Numbered from the stretch's first letter, positions 8,627-17,824 are shown. The stretch: DNA of 45,761 bases from Methylococcaceae bacterium (GCA_006844585.1 SPJM01000195.1:1-45761); one strand, 5' to 3'. Notes: generated by a model from the sequence alone, not told the origin. Translations and numbers: made by a program.

Positions 8627-9292
8627 GTGAGTTTAGCGATTTTTGATCTGGATAATACTTTAATTGCCGATGACAGCGACTTTTTGTGGGGTCAATTCCT
8701 GGTTGATCAGGGCATTGTCGATAAAGATCACTACCAAGACAGCAATGCAAAATTTTATGAGGACTACAAACAAGGACAACTTGATATTGTCGCATTTCTA
8801 AACTTTTCCCTGGCGCCGCTGGCGCAACACCCGGCCGAACGACTTTTTCAATGGCGGGAACAATTTATTCACGAGATTATAGAACCGGTGATTTTACCAG
8901 CCGCCATTGACCTGGTTGAAGAGCATCGCAGTAAAGGCGATACGCTTATGGTCATCACCGCCACCAATCGCTTTGTCACCGAACCCATCGTCAACAAATT
9001 CGGCATCGACCATCTGTTGGCCACCACGCCGGAATTTATTGACGGTCGATATACCGGTAAATTCATTGATACGCCCTGTTATCAACATGGCAAAATCACC
9101 CATTTGGAAAACTGGTTGCAAACATCTGCTGAAAATTTAGACAACAGTTGGTTTTACAGCGACTCGCATAATGACATTCCCTTATTGAACCGCGTTGATC
9201 ATCCTATTGCCGTTGATCCGGATGAAAAGCTATTGGATCATGCCGAACAAAATCAGTGGCGAGTCATCAGTTTAAGAAATCAATCTTTTTAA
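8627..9292 (+). CDS. HAD-IB family hydrolase (SerB-like phosphatase)
   Basis: About 221 residues from the GTG start. The HAD motifs are all present: nucleophile DLDNT (Asp in FDLDNTLIADDS), motif II Thr in LMVITATNRF, Lys of motif III in HGKITHLENW and the acidic pair in WFYSDSHNDIPLL. Subfamily IB hydrolyses phosphomonoesters such as phosphoserine or histidinol phosphate; the substrate here is unknown. I prefer GTG 8627 because relatives begin with M-S/A-LAIFDLDNT and because the in-frame ATG at 8606 has no Shine-Dalgarno; a strong site sits instead before the short leader ORF that ends at 8625. With the 8606 start the protein gains seven residues. Opposite strand to rppH. Confidence 0.9.
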   Translation: MSLAIFDLDNTLIADDSDFLWGQFLVDQGIVDKDHYQDSNAKFYEDYKQGQLDIVAFLNFSLAPLAQHPAERLFQWREQFIHEIIEPVILPAAIDLVEEHRSKGDTLMVITATNRFVTEPIVNKFGIDHLLATTPEFIDGRYTGKFIDTPCYQHGKITHLENWLQTSAENLDNSWFYSDSHNDIPLLNRVDHPIAVDPDEKLLDHAEQNQWRVISLRNQSF

Positions 9293-9301
9293 TTAAAAAT
9301 T

Positions 9302-9359
9302 GGGGCGTAGACTTTAGTCTGCATATATTTCCTAAAATGCAGGCTAAAGCCTGCGCCCC
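9302..9359. repeat. Double-palindrome intergenic repeat, copy 1
   Basis: Two arms of about 23 bp in inverted orientation, GGGGCGTAGACTTTAGTCTG and the complement of CAGGCTAAAGCCTGCGCCCC, differing at only three positions. Each arm is itself a small palindrome (CAGRCTTTAGYCTG type). It follows the HAD gene. Related elements lie at 16266-16335 and 24035-24094. The structure could act as a terminator-like hairpin, but no T tract is adjacent. Confidence 0.75.
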
Positions 9360-9597
9360 GATCTCTAAGCTTGATTGATAAAGTGCAGTGTACTCGTTCA
9401 GCTTATTGCTTAACGGTTTATTTTTTTTAATCCGTAGCCAAATTTGCCTTACTGCTTTTGCAAATTCCCCTGTAAAGTCTATTCTTTACTCATATGTTTG
9501 CGCTTTTTCCAAATAAGAAATTATGCGCATCCTAAAAATCGTCCAATTCTCAATGACCTCGGTTATTACTTGCAATAATTAGCTAGATAACAAAAAA

Positions 9598-10734
9598 ATG
9601 AACATATTAGTCGTTGATGACTTACCGGAAAACCGCTTATTACTGAAAAGAATGCTGCAAAAAAAAGGCCATCAAGTTATTTTGGCTGAAAATGGTCAAC
9701 AATCTTTGCAGCTTTGCCAACAAGAAGCCCCGGACTTGGTGTTGATGGATATTATGATGCCGGTGATGAACGGCATTGAAGCAATCAAAATCATACGCGG
9801 GGAAATCACCGACAGATGGCTGCCGATTATCGTGGTCAGCGCGCTCAGCGATGAACAAAACGTGGTGCAAGGTTTGGAAGCCGGCGCTGATGATTATTTA
9901 TCCAAACCCATCAATATCAAAATATTGGAAGCGAAAATTCAGGCGATTCAAAGAACCCTATCGCTGCAAGATAAATTTTTTGAAAATCAACAAACGCTAC
10001 AGCGCTATCATCAGCAAAATGAACAGGAGCTGGAGTTTGCCAAAAATATCTTTGAAAAAATCTTAGCGCAAAATAATTTACAAGACAGCCAAATCGATTT
10101 TTGGATTAAACCTTCAAAACGTTTTAGCGGCGATTATATCTCCACTAAGCGTATGGATGACGATAAATTATATTTTATGCTGGCGGATTCAACCGGACAC
10201 GGTTTAGCCGCTGCTTTGCCGACCATCATCGTGCATCAGGTTTTTCAAGCCATGAGCGCCAAACAACAAACCGTATCCGCCATCGTCAGAGAAATTAACC
10301 GGCGCTTAAAACAAGATATCCCGGTCGGCCATTTCGTCGCCCTGGCGCTGGGTTATCTGGATGCGGCTAACAACCAAATTGAACTCTGGAATGGCGGGCT
10401 GCCGCCGCTGATCATGCGACATGAGAGCCAAGAAATTGATCTCAGCCTATCCTCAAAACATTTATTTTGCGGGGTGTTAAATGATGAAGAATTTGACGAT
10501 ACTTGCGACGTTTTCACCTTACCGAAAAATAGCGAACTGTTTCTATATTCCGATGGCTTAACTGACGCTGTCGATTCCGTCGGCGACTTCTTCGGCGAAA
10601 AAAAATTAATGGACATTGTCGGGCGGGCGGAACCGAAACAATCGGTCAATAACATCAGGGACGCGATTACTCAACATATAGACCCAAACCAGGAACAAGA
10701 CGATATTTCCTGCCTGGTTGTTTATAGTGCATAA
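9598..10734 (+). CDS. Response regulator fused to PP2C/SpoIIE-type serine phosphatase (RsbU-like)
   Basis: 378 residues. Residues 1-125 are a receiver domain with acidic pair D7/D8, phospho-acceptor D51 in LMDIMMPVMNG and the Lys of DYLSKPI. A short coiled coil follows (~130-165). The C-terminal ~200 residues are a PPM phosphatase of the SpoIIE class, with metal Asp residues visible in FSGDYIS, LADSTGHGLAAAL, YSDGLTDAV and QDDISCLV, so it should be active. Such proteins dephosphorylate an anti-sigma-antagonist (STAS) when the receiver is phosphorylated. First gene of a signalling operon, 59 bp before the HD-GYP gene. A receiver fused to an RsbW-like kinase is at 23025-23927, the natural opposing enzyme. 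No STAS protein is in the window. Confidence 0.92.
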   Translation: MNILVVDDLPENRLLLKRMLQKKGHQVILAENGQQSLQLCQQEAPDLVLMDIMMPVMNGIEAIKIIRGEITDRWLPIIVVSALSDEQNVVQGLEAGADDYLSKPINIKILEAKIQAIQRTLSLQDKFFENQQTLQRYHQQNEQELEFAKNIFEKILAQNNLQDSQIDFWIKPSKRFSGDYISTKRMDDDKLYFMLADSTGHGLAAALPTIIVHQVFQAMSAKQQTVSAIVREINRRLKQDIPVGHFVALALGYLDAANNQIELWNGGLPPLIMRHESQEIDLSLSSKHLFCGVLNDEEFDDTCDVFTLPKNSELFLYSDGLTDAVDSVGDFFGEKKLMDIVGRAEPKQSVNNIRDAITQHIDPNQEQDDISCLVVYSA

Positions 10735-10793
10735 CATTGACTCCATTAAGTGTTGGCATAAGCTTTCATAAAACCCTCAGAAAAGGCCTTTAA

Positions 10794-11867
10794 ATGAGTT
10801 TAGAAGAAACCATTTTACAAGCGAACATATTAATTGTTGATGATGAACCGGCCAATGTAAAACTGCTGGAAAGATTTTTACAGCGCGAAGGTTATCAAAA
10901 CATTCATTCAACAACTCAACCGACCCAGGTGGAACAATTGTCGGCGGAAACTGAATTCGAAGCTTTTCTATTGGATATCCGAATGCCTGAAATGGATGGA
11001 TATGATGTGATGGCGATGTTAAAAAAACAGTTCCAAGATGATTTTTTACCGATCTTAGTATTAACCGCGCAGACCGACCATGAAACCCGAATCAGGGCAT
11101 TGAATGAAGGCGCTAAAGACTTTTTAACCAAGCCGTTTGACCGTTTGGAAGCCTTAACCCGCATTCATAATTTGATTGAAGTATGTTTAATGCATAAGCA
11201 ATTGCAACAACAAAATCAAATTTTGGAGGAAAAAGTCAAGGAACGCACCCAAGAGCTTTACCACACGCGTCAAGAAGTCATTCGTCGATTAGGCTTAGCG
11301 GCGGAATATCGCGACAACGAAACCGGCAATCACATTATTCGCATGAGTCAATATGCCTATATTATCGCCAAGGCTCACGGCTTGCCTGAAAACCACGCCG
11401 ATTTAATCCTTAACGCCGCCGGTATGCACGATATAGGCAAAATAGGCATCCCCGACCGAGTCTTGCTAAAACCCGGCAAATTAGACAATGAAGAATGGGA
11501 AATCATGAAAAGCCATGTCACCATCGGGGCGGAAATTTTATCGGGCGATGATTCCGATTTAATGGTCGCCTCTAAAAAAATCGCCCTGCATCATCATGAA
11601 AAATGGGACGGCAGTGGTTATCCGGCCGGATTAAAAGGTGAAGAGATTTCCATTGAAGGACGAATTTGCGCCGTCGCCGATGTTTTTGACGCCTTACTTT
11701 CAGAAAGACCTTATAAAAAACCCTGGCCGCTGGAAAAGGTTTTGGAATTATTCAAAAGCGAAGCCGGTAAACATTTTGATCCGGAATTAACCCCGCATAT
11801 CGACGCTTTATTGCCTGAAATGTTAAAAATCAAAGATCAATACCCTGATATTTACGATGAAGAATAA
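10794..11867 (+). CDS. Response regulator with HD-GYP domain (cyclic-di-GMP phosphodiesterase type)
   Basis: 357 residues. Receiver domain at ~10-130 with D16/D17, phospho-acceptor D61 in FLLDIRMPEMDG and Lys in FLTKPFD. A coiled linker (~140-172) leads to an HD-GYP domain with HIIRMSQY, the HD pair in GMHDIGKIGIPD, tandem His in ALHHHEKWDGSGYP and DVFDAL. All diagnostic HD-GYP residues are present, so c-di-GMP hydrolysis is likely when the receiver is phosphorylated. Its stop codon is about 70 bp before the preferred start of the hybrid kinase, so the three signalling genes are very likely one operon and the kinase may phosphorylate this receiver. Confidence 0.94.
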   Translation: MSLEETILQANILIVDDEPANVKLLERFLQREGYQNIHSTTQPTQVEQLSAETEFEAFLLDIRMPEMDGYDVMAMLKKQFQDDFLPILVLTAQTDHETRIRALNEGAKDFLTKPFDRLEALTRIHNLIEVCLMHKQLQQQNQILEEKVKERTQELYHTRQEVIRRLGLAAEYRDNETGNHIIRMSQYAYIIAKAHGLPENHADLILNAAGMHDIGKIGIPDRVLLKPGKLDNEEWEIMKSHVTIGAEILSGDDSDLMVASKKIALHHHEKWDGSGYPAGLKGEEISIEGRICAVADVFDALLSERPYKKPWPLEKVLELFKSEAGKHFDPELTPHIDALLPEMLKIKDQYPDIYDEE

Positions 11868-11939
11868 CCTTTTTTGATCAATATGCCGTTATCAAATAAT
11901 CCATCCGGTTTTAATTTTTTAGACGAAAACGTTTTATTA

Positions 11940-14900
11940 ATGCGTCTTCAAGTCTTCCTATTCATACTTATTTTCATTTCTCCCGCCGCTTTCGCCAAAC
12001 ATAGCCATACCCCGGCTTCACAAGAAACCGTCACCTTACAATTAAAATGGCTGCATCAATTTCAATTCGCCGGTTATTACGCCGCCAAAGAAAAAGGTTT
12101 TTACGCCGAAGAAGGTTTGGATGTTCAAATCCGCAAACGCACCTTAGATAAAATCGTCGTCGACGAAGTCAGCAGCGGACGGGCCGAATACGGTGTGGGC
12201 GACTCCGGGATTCTGGCGGATTACGCCAACGGCGGCGCCATTAAAGCGCTTGCCGCCATTTATCAACACAACCCGCTGGTTTTCCTCAGTAAACAATCTT
12301 CCGGGGTAATCAGTCCCTATGAAATGCCCGGCAAAAAAATCATGTATGACAAGCAAGGCCGCGATAATGCGCCGTTGCTGGCGATGTTGTTAAACGCGCA
12401 TGTGACTGAAGATAAATACACCTTAGTTAAACCAACGATGGACTATATGTCTTTAGTGCGCGATGAAGCTGATGTTATGTACGCATATATCAGCGACCAA
12501 CCCTACTATTTTGAAAAACTGGGCGTTAAGATCAACATCATCAATCCGCAAAATTACGGCATTGATTTTTACGGCGATATTTTATTTACCAGCGAGCAGG
12601 AAATAATCAATCATCCGGGCCGCGCCGACCGTTTTAGAAGAGCATCATTGAAAGGCTGGCGATATGCGATGAAGCATCCGGATGAGATCATTAAGCTTAT
12701 TATCAATCAATATAACCCTGGCGCAGACATGGAAGCCTTACGTTATGAAGCTGAGGCCATGCGTAAATTGATTCTGTCTGAAACCGTCCCATTAGGTTCG
12801 ATTACTCCGCAACGCTTACGCAGCGTCGCGGATAGTTACGCTCAATTAAAAATCAGCCGGGAATTAAAAGACAGCGAGATTGCTCGGTTTATTTATCAAG
12901 GCATTGATCAATTCGACCTGACTCAACAGGAACTAAAGTGGCTGCATGACCATCCTGTCATTCGGGTCGGCATTAAAGACGATTTCGCCCCTTTTGAATG
13001 GATAGATAAAAACAATGAATATGTCGGCCTGGCCGCCGATTACATTAAAATAATCGAACAACAACTGGGCAGACGCTTTGAATTAATTACCTTAAAGTCC
13101 ATGACGGCAATGCGGGAAATGGTCAAAAAAGGCCAATTAGACGTAATTGCCCACCTCAATCAATCCGCCGAAAATAAAGCGATATTTAATTTTACGACAA
13201 GTTATGCAGTCAGCCCGATTGTGGTTATCAACACCAGCAATAGCGAATTCATCGGCTCTCTGGCGGAATTAAACGGTAAAAAACTGGCTATTAAAGAAAC
13301 TTGTTTCAGAAAAGCTTGGATTGCTGAAAACTTTCCGGAAATCCAGCTCATTAATGCCGGTAACTCATTGGCGGCCCTTGAGCAAGTCTCCAGCGGCGAA
13401 GTGGACGCCTTCATCGCCGATGCGACTCACGCATCGTATATGATTAAAAACGCCGGACTTTATAATTTACATTTTTCCAGCACCACCATTGATTTCAACC
13501 GTTATGGCTTAGCAATTCCGCAAAACAATCCCGAGCTTTATTCGATTATTAATAAGGTATTAAATAATATTGATGCTGAACAGCATCAAGCGCTCACCGA
13601 TAAGTGGCTGAGGCTGGATATTAAACAAGGCATGAATTTGCAAACATTATTGAAATATTTGTTTGTCCTAATCGTCTTTTTGTTCATCATCGCCTATTGG
13701 ATTTATCTATTAAACCGCTCTAAAAAAATATTAAAGGAACAAGAAAAAAAATTAACCGCCATATTTAATGCATCCAACGACGCTATTTTTCTTTTAAAAG
13801 ATGAGCAAATCTGTGACTGCAATCATCGAGCGCTGGATTTATTCAAAATTCAAGACAAGCAATCCGTCATTGGCGGAACCTTGGCGAACCTTTCTCGTAA
13901 ACAACAATCCATAAATGCTGACGATCAACAACAAATCAATCATCATTTAAAAACGGCTTTGCTTCAAGGCGCACATCACTTTGAATGGGAATGTCGAACC
14001 GAACAAGGCGAATATTTTCCTGCCGAAATTCAATTATCCGTCTTTGAAGTCAGTCATGAATCTCTGCTGTTATTATCCATTCGCGACATCAGCGCCCGTA
14101 AACAAACAGAAAGACGCGAACATCTCCAAGGCCAGGCCTTGGAAAAGGCTTTACAAGAACTGCTTTCTCGCGAACGCGAATTAGACTTTCAAAAGAAAGC
14201 ATTGGATGAGCACGCCATCGTCAGTATTGCCGACGACAAAGGCGAACTCATTTATGTCAATAATAAATTCTGTGAAATTAACGGCTTTACCGAAGAGGAA
14301 TTACTCGGACAAAACCATCGCATCATTAAATCAGAAGAACACCCGTCTGAATTATTCGCGAATTTATGGGAAACCATCAGCAACGGAAAAGTCTGGCACG
14401 GCGAACTTAAAAATCGCGCTAAAGACGGCAGCGAATACTGGGTCAGCAGCACCATCGTGCCGAAATTGAACGAACATGGCAAACCTGAAAAATACATCGC
14501 CATGCGCACCGACATTACCCAATTGAAATTGTTGGAAAGAAAAAGTTCTTTGGAAAGTGAATATGCCTCAGTCAGAGCCAAAATTTCACAAATTCTCCAA
14601 GGCCAGGAAACCCTAAAAGAACGCTTGGAAAACACCCTATCCGTCTTAGTTACCGCCCATGAGTTGCACCTACAGCAGAAAGCCGGCGTATTTTTAATTC
14701 ATGAAGAAGACCCGGATCTGCATATGTTCGCAACTTATGGCGAATTCAGCCAAGAGTTCATGCTAAAAGAACAATGCGTGAAATCCGGCTCTTGTCTGTG
14801 CGGCAAAGTTGCCGTCAGCGGCGAGCTTCGAGTATCCGATAACTGTTTTACCGACCATGATCATGAACATAGCTTTGAAGGCATGACCGCTCACGGCCAT

Positions 14901-16238
14901 TATATTGTACCGATCAAATTCGCCGATGAATTAGTCGGCGTTTTATTCATTTATACCGACCCATACCCTTCCAAAGAACCTTCTCGCCTCAGTCTGCTCA
15001 AACAAATCGGCGATCTAATCGGCCTTGCTATCTCCAACAATAAAATAACCAAGGCCTTAAAACAGGAAACTGAAAAAGCTAATGAAGCTAATAAAGCGAA
15101 GTCTCAATTTTTATCCTCCATGAGTCATGAATTGAGAACGCCGTTGAACGCTATCTTAGGTTTCGGTCATTTATTGGAAACTGATGATGAAGCGCCGTTA
15201 TCGGAAATACAGCAAGAAAGCGTCGATTACATTCTTAAAAGCGGCAAACATTTACTCGCCTTAATTGATGAAGTATTGGAGTTATCCGCTATTGAAGTCG
15301 GCAAATTAGAACTATCGATAGACTCGGTCAATTTAAATGACTGCATCGAAGACTGCTTACTGCTGGTTTCCAACTCCGCCGTACAAAACAATATTGAAAT
15401 CAATGTCTATGCAAGAAATAAAGGCATCTTCGTACACGCCGACTATACCAAACTGAAGCAAGTATTGTTAAATTTGATGACTAACGCCATCAAATATAAC
15501 CGTAGCGGCGGCTCTGTCACCATCGATTGGCAACAAACCAAATCCGAACGACTGAAAATTAAAATTATCGATACCGGCATGGGAATCTCCGCCGCTAACC
15601 AAAAAAAGGTGTTTACCGAATTTAACCGCTTAGGCAAGGAAACATCATTGATAGAAGGCACCGGCATCGGCCTGGTTGTAACCAAAAACCTGATCGAACT
15701 AATGAACGGGAAAATCGGCTTTGAAAGCACCGAAGGCAAAGGTTCGACATTCTGGATTGAATTACCTACGGCATACAACCCTCAGCAACAAAGCAAACTC
15801 GAAACAATACCGGATGAGGCAGCCGCCTCCTCAGCAGGACAAACCCTTTCGAAAAAACCGGAACGCTCCGACAGCATCAAACAAGTTCTTTATGTGGAAG
15901 ATAACCCGGCCAATCGCAAACTGATCAAAAGTTATTTCCAGAAACAACAAAATTATGACCTGGACATGGCGGAAAGCGCTGAATCAGCCTATCAAATGTT
16001 ACTCGATGAAAAAAACTATGACCTGATTTTAATGGACATCCACTTACCCAAAATGAGCGGTAAAGAGTTAACCAAAATGCTGCGGGAAAACCCAAAATTT
16101 AAATCCATCCCCATCATCGCCCTCTCCGCCGCAGCAATGAAACAAGATATTGAAAGCTCAGCCGATTTATTCGACAGTTATTTAACCAAACCGGTGGATT
16201 TATCGGTACTGACGAATATGTTGAAGAAGTTTACTTAA
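11940..16238 (+). CDS. Hybrid sensor histidine kinase with NMT1/THI5-like and SBP_bac_3 periplasmic domains
   Basis: About 1432 residues from ATG 11940, which starts a canonical signal peptide (MRLQVFLFILIFISPAAFA). In-frame starts at 11883 (ATG) and 11874 (TTG) would add 19 or 22 residues ahead of it and have no better ribosome site. Domains in order: NMT1/THI5-like solute binding (~30-310, LQLKWLHQFQFAGYYAA), SBP_bac_3 amino-acid-type binding (~335-555, IRVGIKDDFAPFEW), membrane helix (~567-593), PAS (~600-710), PAS with PAC (~750-860), GAF (~890-1035), HisKA with H1063 in SMSHELRTPLN, HATPase with GTGIGLVV, and a receiver with D1366 in LILMDIHLPKMSG. The double periplasmic sensor suggests detection of a small ligand such as a pyrimidine-like or amino-acid-like compound; the ligand is unknown. 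Confidence 0.93.
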   Translation: MRLQVFLFILIFISPAAFAKHSHTPASQETVTLQLKWLHQFQFAGYYAAKEKGFYAEEGLDVQIRKRTLDKIVVDEVSSGRAEYGVGDSGILADYANGGAIKALAAIYQHNPLVFLSKQSSGVISPYEMPGKKIMYDKQGRDNAPLLAMLLNAHVTEDKYTLVKPTMDYMSLVRDEADVMYAYISDQPYYFEKLGVKINIINPQNYGIDFYGDILFTSEQEIINHPGRADRFRRASLKGWRYAMKHPDEIIKLIINQYNPGADMEALRYEAEAMRKLILSETVPLGSITPQRLRSVADSYAQLKISRELKDSEIARFIYQGIDQFDLTQQELKWLHDHPVIRVGIKDDFAPFEWIDKNNEYVGLAADYIKIIEQQLGRRFELITLKSMTAMREMVKKGQLDVIAHLNQSAENKAIFNFTTSYAVSPIVVINTSNSEFIGSLAELNGKKLAIKETCFRKAWIAENFPEIQLINAGNSLAALEQVSSGEVDAFIADATHASYMIKNAGLYNLHFSSTTIDFNRYGLAIPQNNPELYSIINKVLNNIDAEQHQALTDKWLRLDIKQGMNLQTLLKYLFVLIVFLFIIAYWIYLLNRSKKILKEQEKKLTAIFNASNDAIFLLKDEQICDCNHRALDLFKIQDKQSVIGGTLANLSRKQQSINADDQQQINHHLKTALLQGAHHFEWECRTEQGEYFPAEIQLSVFEVSHESLLLLSIRDISARKQTERREHLQGQALEKALQELLSRERELDFQKKALDEHAIVSIADDKGELIYVNNKFCEINGFTEEELLGQNHRIIKSEEHPSELFANLWETISNGKVWHGELKNRAKDGSEYWVSSTIVPKLNEHGKPEKYIAMRTDITQLKLLERKSSLESEYASVRAKISQILQGQETLKERLENTLSVLVTAHELHLQQKAGVFLIHEEDPDLHMFATYGEFSQEFMLKEQCVKSGSCLCGKVAVSGELRVSDNCFTDHDHEHSFEGMTAHGHYIVPIKFADELVGVLFIYTDPYPSKEPSRLSLLKQIGDLIGLAISNNKITKALKQETEKANEANKAKSQFLSSMSHELRTPLNAILGFGHLLETDDEAPLSEIQQESVDYILKSGKHLLALIDEVLELSAIEVGKLELSIDSVNLNDCIEDCLLLVSNSAVQNNIEINVYARNKGIFVHADYTKLKQVLLNLMTNAIKYNRSGGSVTIDWQQTKSERLKIKIIDTGMGISAANQKKVFTEFNRLGKETSLIEGTGIGLVVTKNLIELMNGKIGFESTEGKGSTFWIELPTAYNPQQQSKLETIPDEAAASSAGQTLSKKPERSDSIKQVLYVEDNPANRKLIKSYFQKQQNYDLDMAESAESAYQMLLDEKNYDLILMDIHLPKMSGKELTKMLRENPKFKSIPIIALSAAAMKQDIESSADLFDSYLTKPVDLSVLTNMLKKFT

Positions 16239-16265
16239 ACGCTTACCCATTTGGATAGGCGCTGT

Positions 16266-16335
16266 GTAGGTCAGACTTTAGTCTGACAAAGACAGCAATA
16301 TAACAAGATAATTGTCGGACTGAAGTCCGACCTAC
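16266..16335. repeat. Double-palindrome intergenic repeat, copy 2
   Basis: Arms of 24 bp, GTAGGTCAGACTTTAGTCTG(ACAA) and its inverted partner ending GGACTGAAGTCCGACCTAC, agree at 21 of 24 positions around a 22-nt centre. Same design as the element at 9302-9359: each arm is itself a palindrome. It sits between the hybrid kinase and the tRNA gene. Confidence 0.75.
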
Positions 16336-16485
16336 CGATAAAAAATTTTACGCATTAACTCCTTATATAAAGGTAATGATTAATAACGGGCTTAAATGCC
16401 CCTACCCGAAAGTAGTTTTTAACCGGAATTATACCCTCAGAAGATTTTGGAGATTTTCCGAACGGAAAAAACTCATTGATTTCTT

Positions 16486-16562
16486 TGGTCGGGACGGCGG
16501 GATTCGAACCCACGACCCCTACACCCCCAGTATAGTGCGCTACCAAACTGCGCTACGCCCCG
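16486..16562 (-). tRNA. tRNA-Pro (GGG)
   Basis: Read on the minus strand, the 77 nt fold as a standard cloverleaf: acceptor CGGGGCG pairs with CGTCCCG (one G-T pair), D arm GCGC/GCGC, anticodon stem CTATA/TGTAG with loop CTGGGGG, so the anticodon is GGG, and T arm GTGGG-TTCGAAT-CCCGC. The discriminator is A and the CCA end is encoded. It reads CCC and CCU proline codons. It stands alone, with a minus-strand SUMF1-like gene upstream of it. Tyrosine-recombinase elements often target tRNA 3' ends; I saw no repeat of the 3' end nearby. Confidence 0.97.
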
Positions 16563-16642
16563 AAGAAATCAATTGAGCAGCGTATTATACATCAGTATCA
16601 AAAAAGATTAACCACCTTTGAAAAAATATTTTTATGGCGATC

Positions 16643-17632
16643 TTAACGTTTAATATACAAAGGCCGCATATCCTTAACTAGCCTAAACCCCCAGGTCGCC
16701 AGCCGCGCCCAGGGGTGCTGCCAATTGCGATAAGCGACTCTCAAGCGGGCCGGGTCGGCATTCCAGCCGCCGCCTCTCACCGCTAGATACTGTTCATTAT
16801 TAATTTCCGTCAAACATTGCAATTCCTGTCCCTGATAATCCGGGGTAAATTCTGAGCATGTCCACTCCCAAACATTGCCTAACATATCATATAAACCGTA
16901 TTTATTAGCCGTAAAACGCTTGACCGGGGCGGTAAAAAAATAGCCGTCACGACATTGATGGGGTTCCGGCCAGCTCACGCTGCTGAAATCGGTTTGGTCT
17001 GCCGAATTGGCGTATCGGCAAGATAAATCCGGATGATTGCCCCAATAATAATTGTGATTGCTTTTTGCTCTGGCCGCGTATTCCCATTCCGCTTCGGTCG
17101 GCAAACGATAGTTTTCGCCGGTTATGTCATTCAGCCATTGAATATAGTGATTAATATCGAAATAACTCACGCAAGTCACCGGCATATCATCAGACATTTT
17201 AGTCTTCAGCGGCCTGCGCCAATTGGCCCAGGGACGCCAATCCCATTTTTTTTCCTTGCTGTTGTCAAAAGACCAACAACCCGGCGCTTTATAATCGACT
17301 TCAGCATCAGAAAAATATTGCTTTGCGGCGACAAACGCTTTAAATTCAGCTATGGTTACTTCATGAATCGCCATTTGAAAACGCTGCACGCAAACCCGGT
17401 GACGTTTTTCATTCTGCTGCCTGTTTTGTTCGATTTGATGGCTACCCATTTGAAAGCACCCGCCGGGTATCATCACCATTTTCGGCAAAATGGGTTTAAT
17501 AGAGGATATTCTTTTCTTATCCGGCTTTTTATCTAAAACCTCACCCGTCGATTGATTTTGAGTTATAGCGTAGCCGGTCTTAAAGAAGCAACAGATTAAA
17601 ATAAGCGACAGAAAATGAACAATTGCTTTCAT
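16643..17632 (-). CDS. Secreted SUMF1 / formylglycine-generating-enzyme-like protein, probably non-FGE
   Basis: 329 residues with an N-terminal signal peptide (MKAIVHFLSLILICCFFKTGYA). The rest is an FGE-sulfatase (SUMF1) domain: MVMIPGGCFQMGS, HEVTIAEFKAF, YRLPTEAEWEYAAR, YDMLGNVWEWT and AVRGGGWN, ending WGFRLV. In true formylglycine-generating enzymes the segment after the RGGS-like motif carries the two copper-binding active-site cysteines; here the corresponding segment (NADPARLRVAYRNW) has none, so sulfatase activation is unlikely. Such SUMF1-fold proteins in bacteria often serve as binding or structural proteins in the periplasm. It is divergent from the Wzz-like gene, with a 163-bp palindrome between them. 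Confidence 0.85.
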   Translation of the reverse strand: MKAIVHFLSLILICCFFKTGYAITQNQSTGEVLDKKPDKKRISSIKPILPKMVMIPGGCFQMGSHQIEQNRQQNEKRHRVCVQRFQMAIHEVTIAEFKAFVAAKQYFSDAEVDYKAPGCWSFDNSKEKKWDWRPWANWRRPLKTKMSDDMPVTCVSYFDINHYIQWLNDITGENYRLPTEAEWEYAARAKSNHNYYWGNHPDLSCRYANSADQTDFSSVSWPEPHQCRDGYFFTAPVKRFTANKYGLYDMLGNVWEWTCSEFTPDYQGQELQCLTEINNEQYLAVRGGGWNADPARLRVAYRNWQHPWARLATWGFRLVKDMRPLYIKR

Positions 17633-17661
17633 GCATTCGAAATTGTGAATAAAATTTAAGC

Positions 17662-17824
17662 TATACTTCGCGCGGTTACGGATGCGGATTTTATAGCGAG
17701 GTGTTTTTGGTCGAGAGCAAGGCGCTGAAACAGGCGCATAGCAGGCTATGTAACTGTTTCAGCAACGCTGCTATCGGCCAAAAACAACCGCTAGAAAACC
17801 GCAGTAGTGACCGCGCGAAGTATA
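17662..17824. repeat. Large imperfect palindrome (hairpin or MITE-like element) between divergent genes
   Basis: Nearly the whole 163 bp is one inverted repeat. The ends are TATACTTCGCGCGGT and its exact complement, and the arms keep matching inward (GCGG, TTTT, TAGCG, TGTTTTTGG, CGA-AGCA, GCTGAAACAG) to the tip CATAGC-AG-GCTATG. Roughly three quarters of positions pair by eye. Terminal TA at both ends would suit a MITE using a TA target, but an RNA or a regulatory hairpin is not excluded. It fills most of the space between the SUMF1-like and Wzz-like genes. Confidence 0.75.

Noticed and set aside
16486-16562. tRNA-Pro as an attachment site for an integrated element
   Set aside because: I found no direct repeat of the tRNA 3' end nearby and no intact integrase; the recombinase-like domain at ~19.4-19.8 kb is part of a membrane protein.
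16376-16576. 66-codon plus-strand frame containing GGIRTHD
   Set aside because: It runs antisense through tRNA-Pro; this kind of peptide is a well-known artefact of translating across tRNA genes.
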